This document shows, piece by piece, positions 28,518 to 38,384 of a stretch of 64,000 nucleotides of DNA. The notes under the pieces are model-generated. The model saw nothing but the letters and a program-made list of their open reading frames with translations, made no database searches and was not told the DNA's origin. The number at the start of each line of letters is the position of its first letter. Position 1 is the stretch's first letter. Origin of the DNA: Flavobacterium foetidum (GTDB lineage: Bacteria; Bacteroidota; Bacteroidia; Flavobacteriales; Flavobacteriaceae); the NCBI RefSeq assembly GCF_004634245.1, contig NZ_SJTF01000007.1:1-64000 (forward strand), in the 5' to 3' direction. The position numbers and the translations under genes were made by a program.

Positions 28518-30017
28518 TTAATAACCAGGATTATTATTACTTGGCTTAATATTAGGATTTGAAGAGGTTTCTCTATTTGGTATCGGCCAAAGTTCGCTTC
28601 TTCCGGCGGTAAAACCGCTTCCTTGAAGCGCGGTGCTGGCAATTCCCCATCTAATAATATCATCAAAACGGCTTTGTTCTCCGGCAAATTCTACTTTGCG
28701 TTCCTGTACAATCGCTGCAAAAACAGCCTCTTTTGTCGGAACAATTGCAGTAGTCAACCCAGCACGGTCTCTAACTTCTTTTATATAAGCTATAGCCGCA
28801 GTCTGAGAACCGCCGTCTCTCTGGTTCTCGCATTCCGCTTTCATAAGAAGAACATCAGCATAACGCATAACTTTTACATTGATACTCGATTGTACAGCTT
28901 CGTCTTCTTTCTTATAATAATTTTGATACTTTTTCCATCCAGCTTTTCTTAATCCTGCAGAAGTATTAAAATTTTGAGCAGTCATTGTAAGTTTCCCGTC
29001 CAAATACGTAGAACCTGGCACATAAAAAGTTTCGGCAAAACGTTCATCACCACTTTCAAAAGAATTTAAAAGATCATCTGTCGGATACACATTAAACCAG
29101 CTTAAATTACCATATTCCTGGCCTCTAAGAGTCGATTCTGCAAAACCAGTACCTTGACTGTTTCCTGGATCGTCCCATTTATTACCTGTTCCGTTTTTTT
29201 CATCAAATTCAATTTCGAAAATAGATTCTTTGCCATGTTCTGTTTCTTCCATAAAGTTATTATAGAAGTTTCCGCGGTCTTCAAGACTAAATCCGGTAAC
29301 ATTATTTAGAGCAGCTAAAGCCAAATCGTATTTTTTCTCATACAACAATACTTTTCCTAAATAAGCAAAAGCGGCTTCTTTGGTTGCTCTTCCTGTCTGT
29401 TCTACAGTTTTTGACAACAAGTTTTGCGAAGCAAATTCAAAATCTGTCCTAATCAAGTCGTAAACCTCTGCTTTAGGACTTCTTGCAGCTCCTTCGATAG
29501 TGACCGTTTTATAAATCGGAACGTCTCCAAAACGTTTTACCAGCAGGAAATAGTAGTATGCTCTCAAGAAATGTACTTCTCCTAAAAATTTATTCTTCTT
29601 CTCCTGCGACAAAACAGAATTTGGCAAAGCGTTTATTTTAGCTTCATTGTCTAAGACAAAATTAGCTCTCGAAATTCCGATATAGCAAGATTCCCAATAG
29701 TACTGAATGATATCGTTTCCTGCATTAAAAGAAAAGTCCTGAAAAGGTTTTTTGTTTCCTTCCAACTGCGGATTCCCAGCAGCTTCCTGCCCCATAAGAT
29801 CCATAGCAAAGAAAAAGTTTCTTGCATAAAGTCCTCTCGTCTGAAGATTTGCATAAGCTGCATTTACAGAAGACTCCACCTGTGCTTCGGTTTTAAAGAA
29901 AGTATCCGGAGATAGTGTATTCGGATTTCTTAATTCTAAGTCCGAACTATCACATGAATTCATCACTAAAATTCCGAACAATGCTCCAACTATATGTTTT
30001 ATTTTTCTCATCATCAT
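28518..30017 (-). CDS. RagB/SusD-like outer-membrane lipoprotein
   Basis: This 499-aa lipoprotein (lipobox LVMNSC) has typical SusD features: an N-terminal TPR region (VESSVNAAYANLQTRGLYARNFFFAMD), VHFLRAYYYFLLVKRFGDVPI, and a C-terminal ERKVEFAGEQSRFDDIIRWG then LWPIPNRET. It pairs with the SusC gene 5 bp upstream on the same strand and should capture glycan at the cell surface. The full-length size matches glycan-locus SusD proteins better than the shorter SusD at 15448. Confidence 0.93.
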   Translation of the reverse strand: MMMRKIKHIVGALFGILVMNSCDSSDLELRNPNTLSPDTFFKTEAQVESSVNAAYANLQTRGLYARNFFFAMDLMGQEAAGNPQLEGNKKPFQDFSFNAGNDIIQYYWESCYIGISRANFVLDNEAKINALPNSVLSQEKKNKFLGEVHFLRAYYYFLLVKRFGDVPIYKTVTIEGAARSPKAEVYDLIRTDFEFASQNLLSKTVEQTGRATKEAAFAYLGKVLLYEKKYDLALAALNNVTGFSLEDRGNFYNNFMEETEHGKESIFEIEFDEKNGTGNKWDDPGNSQGTGFAESTLRGQEYGNLSWFNVYPTDDLLNSFESGDERFAETFYVPGSTYLDGKLTMTAQNFNTSAGLRKAGWKKYQNYYKKEDEAVQSSINVKVMRYADVLLMKAECENQRDGGSQTAAIAYIKEVRDRAGLTTAIVPTKEAVFAAIVQERKVEFAGEQSRFDDIIRWGIASTALQGSGFTAGRSELWPIPNRETSSNPNIKPSNNNPGY

Positions 30018-30022
30018 TTGTA

Positions 30023-33000
30023 TTAAAATTTAACATCAAGTCCAAAAATTACTGATTTCGGTTGCGGGTATCTTCCTAGGTCAATACCGGCAGAATTCGC
30101 ATTTCCGTCTGTACGAGCAATTTCAGGATCTAAGCCAGAATATTTTGTAATCGTTACTAGATTTTGACCGCTTACATAAAATCTTATGTTTGAAAAATAG
30201 CTGCCAAAGGTTTCGCCTGGCAATGTATAACCTAAAGTGACATTTTTTAGACGTGTATAAGAACCATCTTCAATGTATCGCTGGTTTGCAGAAGACCAGT
30301 TTATATCTGCCCCTTGTGCTCTTGGCAAGGAAGCCGACGGATTGGTTACAACTCCGTTGACCACATTTGCTCTGTCTAAAACATCTGTGCTGGCATTAAA
30401 CAATCTATTCATCGCTTTTAGGTCAAAAGTGTTTGCGTTATAAATATCATTTCCGTGAACACCAGTTATAAAACAATTGAAATCGAACTTTTTATAAGCT
30501 GCCGTAATATTCAACCCATAGGTAAAATCAGGATATGGATTTCCGATATTGGTTTTATCTTCCGAATTAATAATTTTATTACCATCTCGGTCAACGATTC
30601 TAATATCGCCAGGTTTTATATTAGTCTGGCCAGGTCCAAAAACCGCATCGACCTCCGCTTGGTTTTGATAAATTCCGTTAGTCTGGTAACCGTAAAAATA
30701 AAACAACGGCTGTCCTACTTCTAGTCTTGAAAAGTTCTCAGATCCAGCTCTTGGCACGGGTCCGCCCAATACACTGGTTACTCCTGGAGCTAAACTAACC
30801 ACTTCATTTTTATTTGTACCGAGATTAGCTACAGCAGACCATGTAAAGTCGCCTTTTCTGTCATTGTAAGCCAAAGTAATTTCGTATCCAGATACTTTGA
30901 CATCGGCAATGTTCTGAATCTGAGTTCCACCGCCAGCAGAACCTACAGAAGCTGATAACGGCACGGCAAAAAGGATATCGCTGCTTTTACTATTAAAATA
31001 TTCAAATGATCCAGTAAATGCATCGTCAAAAAAACCAAAATCCAAACCAATATTTCTATCTCTTTTAGATTCCCATTTCAAATCAGGATTTGCGGCAACA
31101 CCTAAAGAAACACCTGGAGCATTTCCTCCTCCTATCGGATAGTTATAATCTGCAAGCAAGGTGGCGCTGTATTGGTAATTATCAATTCTGTCATTTCCTG
31201 TTGTACCGGTACTGGCTCTTAATTTTAAAGTACTAAAAAAAGAATCTGCCATAAAACTCTCTTTGGCTATGTTCCACCCAAGCGCAACTGAATAGAAATT
31301 TCCCCAACGGTTATTGGCGCCAAAACGAGACGAAGCATCTCTTCTTCCAGAAACTGCCAAAAGGTATTTATCTGCATAATCGTAATTGATACGAGCAATG
31401 TAACCTATGTTTTTTTCTTCATAATTTGCAGAAGTCAAACTTCCTTCATTATAACGCAACTGATCAATCTCATCTGAAATATTGTAACGGCTTCCTGCTA
31501 CTAAATTTCGAGATTTTCCATCAATCTTGGTAATAACTCCCAATACTTCTAAGTTATGTTTGGAGGCAATAGTCGTTTTGTAAGTTAAGCTATTGTCAAA
31601 AACAATAGTCTGTCCTTGAGCATTTGTTTCATTTGTAGTCGAAAAAGCCTGTCTATGATAAGACCCATCATTATAACTCGGCACAAAGGTGTGATCTTTA
31701 CTGGTAAAATAATCCAATGAAACTTGCGATCTGAATTTCAATCCTATTAAAAGCTCCAATTCAGCATAAATGTTTCCTATAATGGACAAATTATTAATTT
31801 TCTGATAGCCTAAATTTGCGACACGTACAGGGTTTTCTGCATCATTGCCGTCGACAGCACTTGGTCCTTGATAACCGCCTAAATTGTTCTCATTATAAAC
31901 AGGAAGATAAGGCGCCATCTTTATAGCGTGTTCTAATAATGTTCTTCCTCCGGCGCTTCTTTCTGGATTTATTGTACTGAATGAGATTCCGATATTGCTT
32001 CCTACTTTTAGTCTTCCAATATCTTGAGTGTTATTTGCTCTAAAAGAATAACGTTCAAAACCAGTATTTATAACAGCACCTTCTTGTTTCAAGTATTCAG
32101 CAGAATAGCGGCCCGTAGAGGTTTCTGTCCCGTTTGAAAAACTCAGATTATAATCCTGCATGATGCCGCTTTGAAAAATCTCATCTTGCCAATTTGTATT
32201 TATATTGCCAAACTCAGCTGCTCTTGTTGTTAAATCGCTTCCCAAATCTTTTGCATATTGCAGATATTGTTGTGTATTTAAGACATCGTATCTTTTGGTG
32301 ATGGTCTGAAATCCTGCATAAGTGCTAAAGCTCAACTGACCTGGGCCTTTTTTTCCTTTTTTGGTAGTAACCATAATTACGCCATTAAAAGCTTTAGAAC
32401 CATATAATGCCGTCGTAGAAGCATCTTTTAGAACGGACATCGATTCTATATCATTCGGACTAAGACCTGACAAATTATTGGTTAACACACCGTCTATAAC
32501 GTACAAAGGAGCGCTGTTTCCCATCGTGGCCAAACCACGAATAGTAACAGTAGGATTAGATCCCGGAGCACCATTGACTACGGTTACCCCCGCTGCTCTT
32601 CCCTGCAATGCTGATTCGGCATTGGTAATCGGTACTGCGGCGATATCTTTTGAGCCTACCGTTGAGATAGCTCCAGTAACTTTGGTTCTCTTTTGAGTAC
32701 CATATCCTACTATAACTTCATTTAAGTTTTGTGTTGATTGCACCAGCGTAACATCTATAGTGCTTCTGCCTCCTACGACAATGGTTTGAGAAATCAAGCC
32801 TACATAAGAATACGTTATCTTGTCTGTTGAATTTACTCCTTTTAAAGAGTATCTCCCATCAAAATCTGTAGAAGCACTGTTTTGAGTACCTTCTACAATA
32901 ATACTGGCGCCCGGAAGTGGAAAACCAGAAGGATCTGTAACTGTACCTTGTATCGTTTTCGATTGTGCGGTTACATTTTGAATGCCAATTATCAGCAATG

Positions 33001-33031
33001 CAAATAATGCAATTTTGAATTTTAACTTCAT
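30023..33031 (-). CDS. SusC/RagA TonB-dependent outer-membrane transporter
   Basis: This 1002-aa protein has a signal peptide (about 1-22), a carboxypeptidase-D-like domain (about 27-100, IQGTVTDPSGFPLPGASIIVEG), a plug (about 110-225, with NDIESMSVLKDASTTALYGSKAFNGVIMVTTKKG) and a barrel to the C-terminus. Unlike the SusC at 11870 it has no STN domain, consistent with control by the adjacent HTCS regulator rather than by an ECF sigma factor. It imports the SusD-bound oligosaccharide into the periplasm using TonB energy. Confidence 0.94.
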   Translation of the reverse strand: MKLKFKIALFALLIIGIQNVTAQSKTIQGTVTDPSGFPLPGASIIVEGTQNSASTDFDGRYSLKGVNSTDKITYSYVGLISQTIVVGGRSTIDVTLVQSTQNLNEVIVGYGTQKRTKVTGAISTVGSKDIAAVPITNAESALQGRAAGVTVVNGAPGSNPTVTIRGLATMGNSAPLYVIDGVLTNNLSGLSPNDIESMSVLKDASTTALYGSKAFNGVIMVTTKKGKKGPGQLSFSTYAGFQTITKRYDVLNTQQYLQYAKDLGSDLTTRAAEFGNINTNWQDEIFQSGIMQDYNLSFSNGTETSTGRYSAEYLKQEGAVINTGFERYSFRANNTQDIGRLKVGSNIGISFSTINPERSAGGRTLLEHAIKMAPYLPVYNENNLGGYQGPSAVDGNDAENPVRVANLGYQKINNLSIIGNIYAELELLIGLKFRSQVSLDYFTSKDHTFVPSYNDGSYHRQAFSTTNETNAQGQTIVFDNSLTYKTTIASKHNLEVLGVITKIDGKSRNLVAGSRYNISDEIDQLRYNEGSLTSANYEEKNIGYIARINYDYADKYLLAVSGRRDASSRFGANNRWGNFYSVALGWNIAKESFMADSFFSTLKLRASTGTTGNDRIDNYQYSATLLADYNYPIGGGNAPGVSLGVAANPDLKWESKRDRNIGLDFGFFDDAFTGSFEYFNSKSSDILFAVPLSASVGSAGGGTQIQNIADVKVSGYEITLAYNDRKGDFTWSAVANLGTNKNEVVSLAPGVTSVLGGPVPRAGSENFSRLEVGQPLFYFYGYQTNGIYQNQAEVDAVFGPGQTNIKPGDIRIVDRDGNKIINSEDKTNIGNPYPDFTYGLNITAAYKKFDFNCFITGVHGNDIYNANTFDLKAMNRLFNASTDVLDRANVVNGVVTNPSASLPRAQGADINWSSANQRYIEDGSYTRLKNVTLGYTLPGETFGSYFSNIRFYVSGQNLVTITKYSGLDPEIARTDGNANSAGIDLGRYPQPKSVIFGLDVKF

Positions 33032-33280
33032 TTTTTAGTGGTTTTTTGGTTAGTTGAAATAGTCAAGCGGTTGTAAGTTTTGTTTATGTTACGCTTCTCA
33101 ATAGTTTTGTGCTCTTTGCAAGAACTTTGGAGAATTACGCAACAAATTGGAGGCTTTTATATTATCTTCAAGTTTTTTAAAAGAATAAACTTTAGAAATA
33201 AAGTAGCCAAAAAAGTGGTTTCATGTCATAGGTATTTGTTTTGGAAATTGTTAGTACTAATTTGTTTTATCAAAATTATC

Positions 33281-33302
33281 TTACCCAAAAGTATAGGGTT
33301 AA
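33281..33302 (-). promoter_or_regulatory. SusC -7 box within a dyad
   Basis: On the minus strand TACTTTTG (33286-33293) matches TAnnTTTG. It is enclosed by the imperfect inverted repeat TTACCC...GGGTTAA (plus-strand reading). The dyad could be an operator overlapping the promoter. A TTTG lies 24 bp further upstream, slightly longer than the usual spacer. Confidence 0.4.
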
Positions 33303-33588
33303 GATAAATTTGACATACAAAAAATGATGCAAAAACTATCAATTTTGTAGCATGACAACCACGAAAACAGCTAAAACGCAATTTTTAAACTTTTATAGTG
33401 ATAAAACAATAAATAACTAATTGATAATTTTCTATGTAAATTTTACCAATACCGCATTAATGTCTAGTCAATTATTATTATTTAGCAACAATTGAATCAG
33501 AAAGACGCATAAACAACTGCTTTAATACCATAATTAACAAACACGAAGCATTCTTTTTCGCTTGATGGGACAAAAATTCGAGAGGCAT

Positions 33589-33614
33589 AAAAAAGACGGT
33601 AAAAAACCGCCTTT
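33589..33614 (-). terminator. Terminator of the HTCS gene
   Basis: On the minus strand a hairpin with arms aaaggcggt/accgtcttt (one mismatch) is followed by six T residues, 11 bp after the HTCS stop. Confidence 0.7.
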
Positions 33615-33624
33615 TGTTATAACA

Positions 33625-36600
33625 TTAATGTTTACTTTGCGTGGGCAAATACCCGTACTTTTCCTTAAAACATTTTGTAAAATACGAAGGAGAACTAAAT
33701 CCGACCTTGATGCTAATTTCAGAAATGTTATCGTTACCCAGCTCAATTAATTCTTTGGCTTTCTCTAGACGAACATTTCGGATAAACTCGTTTACTGAAA
33801 CTCCTGTCAAGGTCTTTAACTTCCGGTACAACTGACTTCTGCTTAGAAACATCTTTGACGCCAGAACCTCAACACTTAAATCATATTCACTAATATTTTC
33901 AACGATATAATTCAAGACATTTTTAATAAATTCATTATCTAATGTTGTAGTTTTTTCTTTGGCCTTTGGAGTTAAGCCATTATAGAATTTATTGAACATA
34001 ATTTGTCGACTCTTCAACAGCTGCACCAAACTGGATCGCAATATATCCATATCAAAAGGTTTGCTCAAATACATATCTGCACCAGAATCTATACCTTCTA
34101 AGCGGTCTTGTACCAATGCTTTTGCCGAAAGCATCATTAGCGGAATATGACTGGTTTTTAAATTTGATTTTATGTTTTTGCATAAATCCAGTCCATTCAT
34201 AACGGGCATGATTACATCTGTCAAAATCAAATCTGGCAATTTATTCAGAGCCAGTTCTAAACCTGCTTGACCGTTTTCTGCTGTCAGAACTTTGTATTCT
34301 TTCTTTAGTTCATTTTTCAAATAATTGCGCAGCTCGACATTATCCTCGACTATCAAAATGGTATATACCAGATTCCCCTTCTCTTGAGCATGTTGCAGTT
34401 CATTTTCTTTCTTTTCAACAATTGGCTTAAAACTGTTTTTTTTGTCTTTCTTAAATTCCTCAGCCATCACTTCATTCTCGCTAAAAAAATCTTTTCCGAT
34501 AGGAAATGATAATTTAAAAATTGTGCCTAACCCGAGTTCGCTCTCTACAATAATAAAGCCTTTATGCAGTTCTACAAATCCGCGAACGACCTCAAGACCA
34601 ATTCCGGTACTTCCGTAATAAGCTTTGTTCAGATTATTGACTTGGTAAAAGCGATCAAAAATTCTTTTAATATCCTTTTTGTCTAGTCCAGAGCCAGTGT
34701 CCTCAACAATGATCTCGAAAGAAGGGTTAAGACTGTCTTCGCCGATTAAAGGAAAATGAACTACTTCGTCCTTTACTATAACTTTTACCTTTATATTGCC
34801 ATTATCTGGCGTAACCTTAAATGCATTGGAGATAACATTAAAAATAATCTTTTCGAACATTTTGGGGTCTATCCAGTCTTTTAAAGATTTTTTATTAGCG
34901 TCAAACTCCAGAATAATACTGCGGCTTAAGGCTTCTTCTTCAAAATAACTTACGATTTCTCTTGTAAAGCCAATTACATCTATCTGCTGCACTTTTAATG
35001 GCATTTTATTAAACTGAAGCTGATTGAAATCCATTAACTCATTAATTAGCCTAGAAAGCCTGTCGGAACTTTTCTGAATAGTTTGTATTTTTTTCAGTAC
35101 ACCTTGCGACAGTTCTTCGCTATTATTTTTTAATATATCGCTCAACGGATTTAGTATCAATGTGAGCGGAGTTCTAAACTCATGCGAAATATTGGTAAAG
35201 AACTGCAATTTCTTGTTGTTTAATTTTTCAATCTGTAACGCTTTCTTTTTCTCAAACTCTATAAGCTGTTTTTGCTTAAAGCGATTTTGATAATATTGAT
35301 TGCCAAAATGAATGGCCGCCAAAATCATAACAGAATAAAACAAATACGCAAAAGAGGTTTTCCACCAAGGCGGCAGAATTTCTATTTTAAGCTCAACCGG
35401 TTTCTGTGTCCAAAGTCCGTTTTTCTGCGCAGCTTTAACTTTGAAAACATATTTGCCTGGAGCCAAATTGGTATAAGTTGCCGAACGTTTGTTGCCAACG
35501 TAATTCCATGAATCTTCAAATCCTTCTAAATAATAGGCAAATTCGTTTCGAGCAGGAAAAGAATAGTTTATTGCGATAAAATCAATTGTGAAAACCGATT
35601 GATTATGGTTTAGGATTATTTTTTTTGTCTGAGATAAGACCTTTATCAATGGAGAATTTTTCTCAAGAGGGCGAACAGATTTATTAAATATTTTAAGGTC
35701 GGAAAGATAAACAAAAGGCTGTTTTTTGCTTTTTGCCAAATTTGCGGGATTAAAATAATTCAAGCCTTCATAACTTCCAAAATAGAGCAAACCGTTTTCA
35801 TCCTTTAACACGGCATTGTTATTAAAATCATTGGCCAGCAAACCGTCATAAACCGAATAATTTACAGTGCTATTTTGCTTCAAATCTAATTTAGAAATTC
35901 CTTTCTTGCCACTAATCCAGATGTTCCGATCATTGGATTCTACTATAGATGAAATCGATTTTTCTTTTAATCCTTTAAAATTTATGTACCATTTCAGCTT
36001 GTCTGTTGCTTTATCATAACTAAACAATCCTGCTCCATCTGTGCCTATCCAGATTTTGTTGTTTTTGGATTGGTAGAGCGAATTAATAGTGTGGGTACTT
36101 TTGTGATTTTTATGTTTTTCAGACATTTTCTCTCGTAAGGAAGTGACCGAAAAAGAAACCAAATCTAGCGTGCGAACTCTATATAGGCCAGTTGTAGAAC
36201 CAATCCAAATCTCGTCGTCTGAGTCTACCATGACCTTTCTGATATCTAAATTTGTTATGGAATGCCTGTAAAACTCTTTTGAATTGCAATGGCGGAATTT
36301 ACCGTCTGACGGAGTATAATAATGCAATCCTTTAGAGAAAGTTCCGATCCAGATGGTGCCTTTTGAATCTTCGGCGATACTCATGATATTGTCTGAAGCG
36401 AGACCAGGAGTATTTTTGGTATTGTAATTAATAAAATTACTGCTGCCGTTCTTTAAAAAAAATATTCCTTCATTCCAGCTGGCCAGCCAGACATTCTGTT
36501 TTTTATCTATAAATACTTTTGTGATGTTATCATCGTTTAATCCAGAGCAGAAACTTCGATCAGATTTAGTGATATGCTGAAATTTTTTATGCTTAGGATC

Positions 36601-37758
36601 ATAAACATCCACGCCACCACCTTCCATCGAAATCCATAGACGTCCTTTATCATCTTTTGCAATACCTGTTACACAGTTGATTTGTAGCGACTGTGGATTT
36701 CCGGCCACGCTTGTCAAGCCATTTATCTTGCTGTTAAGCTTATCAAAAACGCCAAGTCCTTTATTGTAATATCCAAGCCAAAGTCTCTTTTCGTCATCTA
36801 GAAGCAAGGACCATACAGAATTTGAACCTAAACTGTGCTGATCATAATTGCTGTTTAGATACTTTTTCTGAACAACACCTTGGTTGTTGACAATAATAAG
36901 ACCATCATTTTCGGTGGCGCAAAATATAGTCTCGCTGTTTACTGGCAGTATTGCCATTATCCTTTTTTTAGTGATGGGATACAAAAATGCCTTTTTTTCT
37001 GCACGCTGCACATCTGCTTTTATTAGGCCCTTGTACCCGTTGCCAATCCATAAATGCTGATCGCTGTCAAAAGCCATCGAAACAATTGTTCCTAATTCCA
37101 ATTGATTTCCAGATTGCAGTTTTAGGCTCTTGACTTCATTAGATAACTTATCAATAGTTTTTAAACCTAAGTTGGTTCCTAGATATATATGGCCTTTTTT
37201 ATCTTTTGCCATACAGTTTATAGCATAAGCTATATGAGGCGTACTAGACTTGACATCTGTCACCTTTCTAGTTTTAATATTCAACTTAAGAAGGCCGTTG
37301 TTAAATGTTCCGAGATACAGGTTGCCATTGCCATCTTCTATTATACATTTTACTGATATTACAGATTCTTTGTCATTTTTTTTCCGAAGTTCGATATTTT
37401 CAAAAACATCTAGATTTCTGTTATACCGACACAATCCTTCATCAGTGCCAACCCAAATCTGGTTTTCCCGATCCAAGTAAACGGCATAAATAAGATTGCT
37501 ATTTATAGAATTGCTGCTGCTTGAATGCTGTTCATATACTTTGTAATTGACTCCGTCATACCTAAATAGACCGGCACCGTTTGTTCCCATCCACATGACT
37601 CCGAAATGATCTTGTGCAATGGCATAAATACCACTCTTTGATGTTTCGTTATTGACAATTCGAAATTGATAATTCTCAAAGGAATTCTGAGGATATAAGC
37701 AGTATAAAGGAAAAAAAAATAATATGATAACTCTTTGGCAAACTTTTTCTAATGGCAT
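33625..37758 (-). CDS. HTCS: hybrid two-component sensor/regulator with AraC output
   Basis: This 1377-aa one-protein signalling system has a signal segment, periplasmic beta-propeller repeats (about 30-690, repeated WIGTdgaGL/FxYD motifs of the Reg_prop type), a Y_Y_Y domain (about 745-805), a membrane helix (about 815-835), HisKA with NISHEFRTPLTLIL (His near 861), HATPase (about 970-1085; GSTGIGLEVV), a receiver (about 1129-1245; LTDVIMPV with acceptor Asp near 1177) and an AraC HTH (about 1270-1377, FLSRSQLYRKLKTLTGVSV and GFSSPSYFTKCFKEKYG). In PULs such HTCS proteins bind a glycan breakdown product in the periplasm and activate susCD, here the adjacent pair on the same strand. Confidence 0.95.
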   Translation of the reverse strand: MPLEKVCQRVIILFFFPLYCLYPQNSFENYQFRIVNNETSKSGIYAIAQDHFGVMWMGTNGAGLFRYDGVNYKVYEQHSSSSNSINSNLIYAVYLDRENQIWVGTDEGLCRYNRNLDVFENIELRKKNDKESVISVKCIIEDGNGNLYLGTFNNGLLKLNIKTRKVTDVKSSTPHIAYAINCMAKDKKGHIYLGTNLGLKTIDKLSNEVKSLKLQSGNQLELGTIVSMAFDSDQHLWIGNGYKGLIKADVQRAEKKAFLYPITKKRIMAILPVNSETIFCATENDGLIIVNNQGVVQKKYLNSNYDQHSLGSNSVWSLLLDDEKRLWLGYYNKGLGVFDKLNSKINGLTSVAGNPQSLQINCVTGIAKDDKGRLWISMEGGGVDVYDPKHKKFQHITKSDRSFCSGLNDDNITKVFIDKKQNVWLASWNEGIFFLKNGSSNFINYNTKNTPGLASDNIMSIAEDSKGTIWIGTFSKGLHYYTPSDGKFRHCNSKEFYRHSITNLDIRKVMVDSDDEIWIGSTTGLYRVRTLDLVSFSVTSLREKMSEKHKNHKSTHTINSLYQSKNNKIWIGTDGAGLFSYDKATDKLKWYINFKGLKEKSISSIVESNDRNIWISGKKGISKLDLKQNSTVNYSVYDGLLANDFNNNAVLKDENGLLYFGSYEGLNYFNPANLAKSKKQPFVYLSDLKIFNKSVRPLEKNSPLIKVLSQTKKIILNHNQSVFTIDFIAINYSFPARNEFAYYLEGFEDSWNYVGNKRSATYTNLAPGKYVFKVKAAQKNGLWTQKPVELKIEILPPWWKTSFAYLFYSVMILAAIHFGNQYYQNRFKQKQLIEFEKKKALQIEKLNNKKLQFFTNISHEFRTPLTLILNPLSDILKNNSEELSQGVLKKIQTIQKSSDRLSRLINELMDFNQLQFNKMPLKVQQIDVIGFTREIVSYFEEEALSRSIILEFDANKKSLKDWIDPKMFEKIIFNVISNAFKVTPDNGNIKVKVIVKDEVVHFPLIGEDSLNPSFEIIVEDTGSGLDKKDIKRIFDRFYQVNNLNKAYYGSTGIGLEVVRGFVELHKGFIIVESELGLGTIFKLSFPIGKDFFSENEVMAEEFKKDKKNSFKPIVEKKENELQHAQEKGNLVYTILIVEDNVELRNYLKNELKKEYKVLTAENGQAGLELALNKLPDLILTDVIMPVMNGLDLCKNIKSNLKTSHIPLMMLSAKALVQDRLEGIDSGADMYLSKPFDMDILRSSLVQLLKSRQIMFNKFYNGLTPKAKEKTTTLDNEFIKNVLNYIVENISEYDLSVEVLASKMFLSRSQLYRKLKTLTGVSVNEFIRNVRLEKAKELIELGNDNISEISIKVGFSSPSYFTKCFKEKYGYLPTQSKH

Positions 37759-38384
37759 TTTTATATAAATTGAATTTTAAAATTTATGTGGTATTTATAA
37801 AAAAACAATTATCTGCCTTCCTGAATTATATCACGTACTTTCATATACATTGCAGAAGTGCTTGACCTTCTTTCCTGTAAACTTCGTATAAGAGCAATTT
37901 ACAAAAACAATCGGTTGTGTAAAAATAGGAGTTTTTTCCGAAATTCATCGTAAAGTAGTAAAAATTAGACAGAAATAAATCTGTGACTGTAGTGGAATAG
38001 AATCATTTCAAAGTCCCATTTTAAAAAAAACTAGTAAAATACGTTCAATAACGGACACGAATGTGGGAATTATGATAAACTTTTCCAAAATGATATAATA
38101 AGCGCCAACGACTTAGATATACTTTAGCTTACCACCAAAAACTATTCACGAAAGCATCCTAATTATACAACAAGAAGATGCAAACACAATGAATTAATAA
38201 AATAGAAAACACTTAAAAATGTTTCCGCTTAAGAAAATCTGTCCAAATTTATGTGCGGTAGATAAAACACATTCTGTCTTTAGACAATTTTTGAATGATT
38301 TCCCACTTATGCAGTTGTGTGCCTGCGATACTTCATCTGGAATAAATAATAACGGCAATATAATGTTGCCTAAAGAAGCACAGT
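37759..38384. other. Intergenic region between HTCS and CheBR genes
   Basis: AT-rich sequence separating divergent genes. An open frame at 38194-38409 on the minus strand (71 codons, Cys-rich) has no supporting features and overlaps the CheBR start. No hairpin or clear operator was found. Confidence 0.4.

Larger units (their letters stand above)
33032..33624. other. SusC leader and HTCS 3' flank
   Basis: The region holds the HTCS terminator (33589-33614), a possible SusC promoter (33286-33293 on minus) and a SusC 5' leader of about 250 bases. Small open frames here (for example 33080-33307) do not look coding. Confidence 0.5.

Noticed and set aside
33080..33307. Plus-strand frame of 75 codons in the SusC leader
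   Set aside because: Sits opposite the SusC promoter and leader; hydrophobic, Lys/Phe-rich residues are typical of AT-rich non-coding DNA.
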